From NCBI GenBank assembly GCA_024226105.1, contig JAAELZ010000037.1:1-14767 (forward strand): 14,767 nt of DNA, read 5' to 3'. Origin of the DNA: Pseudomonadota bacterium. Lineage in GTDB: Bacteria > Pseudomonadota > Gammaproteobacteria > Arenicellales > Poriferihabitantaceae. Below, one piece after another: positions 13,614 through 14,767 of the stretch. The notes under the pieces were generated by a model that made no database searches, had not been told where the DNA came from, and was given only the letters and a program-made list of their open reading frames with translations. A program made the position numbers and the translations under genes. How positions within the stretch are numbered: the first letter of the stretch is position 1; each line of letters starts with the position of its first letter.

Positions 13614-14417
13614 GTGCCTGATATTCATATTGTACAAAAAATACTTATCGATGCTGCGCAAACCTGCCTTCCGGGTGCGGGCAAAGCAATTGAAGTAATG
13701 CAAAAGGCGAAACCCGACGGCAGTCTGGTTACCGATGTGGATGCAGATTTACAACGTGTTATTGATGAAGGCCTGAAGGCCTGCTGGCCGCATATACCGC
13801 TGTTGGGCGAGGAAATGGCCCATGAAGATCAAAAGCGCATGCTGGGATATTCAGATCAGGGTTTGTGGATACTGGATCCACTGGATGGAACCACTAATTT
13901 TGCTGTGGGGTTTCCGATGTATGGTCTTTCCCTTGCGTACGTGAAAAACGGTAAAACTCAGCTTGCTGTTATATATGATCCGAACCGCAAGGAATGCTTT
14001 ACTGCAGAGCGAGGTGAGGGTGCTTACCTGAACGGGGTACGTCTGTACCCTGGGCGAATCGACCGACTCAATGATTGCGTTGCCAATGTTGACTACAAAC
14101 GCCTGACCGGGGTGCTGGCAGACAGGCTGGTGAGTTGTCCTCCATACCGCTCGCAACGAAACATGGGCAGTTGCGTGCTGGAATGGTGTTGGCTTGCGGC
14201 CAACCGTATTCAGTTATATTTGCACGGTGGTCAGCATCTCTGGGATCATGCCGCAGGCCACCTGATACTGTCGGAATCAGGTGGCACCGCTTCGCGACTG
14301 GACGGGCAGCCACTGATTTCAGATAAACTGGTAAAACAATCCGCGCTCGCTGCGTGTAGCCCGGCGTTATTTGAAAACTGGTTTGAGTGGGTTAAGTTGC
14401 ACAGTAATTTAAATTGA
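13614..14417 (+). CDS. Inositol monophosphatase family protein
   Basis: A 267-residue metal-dependent sugar-phosphatase of the IMPase/FBPase fold. Metal ligands are visible: GEE at residues 65-67, DPLDGTTNF at 88-96 (Asp88, Asp91), and WDHAAG at 210-215 (Asp211), followed by LSESGG. Length is usual for the family, whose members act on inositol-1-phosphate, histidinol phosphate, PAP or related small phosphates. The sequence does not decide among these; SuhB/CysQ-like roles are both possible. The start is GTG at 13614, since a stop lies seven codons upstream in frame and no ATG occurs near. The ribosome site is weak. It is divergent from the TonB-like gene and is followed after 108 nt by acnA, in the same direction but probably with its own promoter. 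Confidence 0.88.
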   Translation: MPDIHIVQKILIDAAQTCLPGAGKAIEVMQKAKPDGSLVTDVDADLQRVIDEGLKACWPHIPLLGEEMAHEDQKRMLGYSDQGLWILDPLDGTTNFAVGFPMYGLSLAYVKNGKTQLAVIYDPNRKECFTAERGEGAYLNGVRLYPGRIDRLNDCVANVDYKRLTGVLADRLVSCPPYRSQRNMGSCVLEWCWLAANRIQLYLHGGQHLWDHAAGHLILSESGGTASRLDGQPLISDKLVKQSALAACSPALFENWFEWVKLHSNLN

Positions 14418-14463
14418 GCTGAGGGGTGCAAAAGGAAGGGGGCGGTTGCCTTTTTTGGCAGAG

Positions 14464-14492
14464 ATGAAAATATAAGAAACATAAGGTACAAT
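14464..14492 (+). promoter_or_regulatory. Candidate acnA promoter
   Basis: ATGAAA (14464-14469; four of six consensus bases) and TACAAT (14487-14492; five of six) are separated by 17 nt. The leader to the acnA ATG would be about 27 nt. The surrounding DNA is AT-rich, as expected of a promoter. The match is modest and is offered as the best candidate in this gap. Confidence 0.35.
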
Positions 14493-14525
14493 AGGGGAAT
14501 ACCTAACCTACCATAAGAAAATATT

Positions 14526-14767
14526 ATGAATACTTTTGGCTCACTGCAATCTCTCGACGTCGACGGCGCTCTATATCAATACCACTCTCTTAGTGCCCTG
14601 GCGGGCGAGGCAAATCTGGCGCGCCTGCCGTATTCACTTAAGATTTTGCTGGAAAATCTGCTGCGTCACGAGGACGGTGAAAATATTACTCGCGAGCATA
14701 TTTTGTCGCTGGCGAACTGGGATGCCAATGCCGAGCCTGATATTGAAATAGCCTTTACACCCGCACG
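14526..14767 (+). CDS. acnA: Aconitate hydratase A, N-terminal part (runs off the window)
   Basis: The first 80 codons of an AcnA-type aconitase, the [4Fe-4S] enzyme that interconverts citrate and isocitrate in the TCA cycle. Recognition rests on the N-terminus: a YQYHSL start, then LARLPYSLKILLENLLRHEDGENIT, then DIEIAFTPA. These line up well with E. coli AcnA (LPKSLKVLLENLLRWQDGNSVT and REIAYRPAR). The cluster ligands and most of the enzyme lie beyond the right edge. The start is ATG at 14526 with only a weak purine run upstream. It is cut by the window end, not by a mutation. Confidence 0.93.
   Translation, partial: MNTFGSLQSLDVDGALYQYHSLSALAGEANLARLPYSLKILLENLLRHEDGENITREHILSLANWDANAEPDIEIAFTPA

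Noticed and set aside
14430..14460. Rho-independent terminator after the monophosphatase gene
   Set aside because: GGC/GCC followed by six T can be folded, but a longer stem needs three G-U pairs and uses up the T run; too weak to call.

Overview
The window looks like chromosomal DNA of a free-living, aerobic gammaproteobacterium. The gene content is typically gammaproteobacterial: AlgH/YqgE followed directly by RuvX/YqgF and preceded by a TonB-like protein, as I recall from Pseudomonas, plus an AcnA-type aconitase and a complete leucine-degradation cluster. Base composition is moderate, about half G+C. A marine lineage is possible, but the sequence does not prove it. No tRNA, rRNA, CRISPR array, insertion sequence or phage gene was seen.

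Layout: (1) 1-951, plus strand: the last codons of an unidentified gene, overlapped by a DMT/EamA transporter. (2) 998-11221, minus strand: nine genes that look like one operon, read from high to low coordinates. They are isovaleryl-CoA dehydrogenase (liuA), acetyl-CoA acetyltransferase, methylcrotonyl-CoA carboxylase carboxyltransferase subunit (liuB), its biotin subunit (liuD), HMG-CoA lyase (liuE), a PhaJ-like MaoC hydratase, a PaaI-like hotdog protein, an acyl-CoA synthetase and an NAD-type SDR dehydrogenase. Most gaps are under 50 nt and the last two genes overlap by 14 nt. The exception is a 117-nt gap with tandem GC-rich stem-loops between the thiolase and liuB. (3) 11222-11486: the control region, with a perfect 20-bp palindrome lying between and over the promoter hexamers of the operon. 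(4) 11487-13500, minus strand: ruvX, algH and a TonB-like gene. (5) 13614-14767, plus strand: an inositol monophosphatase family protein and the start of acnA.

How the genes work together: LiuA, LiuB/LiuD and LiuE turn isovaleryl-CoA, made from leucine, into acetyl-CoA plus acetoacetate. The thiolase would split acetoacetyl-CoA into two acetyl-CoA. The crotonase-type methylglutaconyl-CoA hydratase (LiuC) needed between carboxylase and lyase is missing, as are an acetoacetate CoA-transferase and a regulator gene. A MaoC hydratase and an AMP-forming ligase sit in the operon instead. Whether they fill these steps, or the four distal genes handle a different acyl-CoA, is the most interesting question here. 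I found no clearly new system; the unusual composition of the operon and its operator are the main leads.
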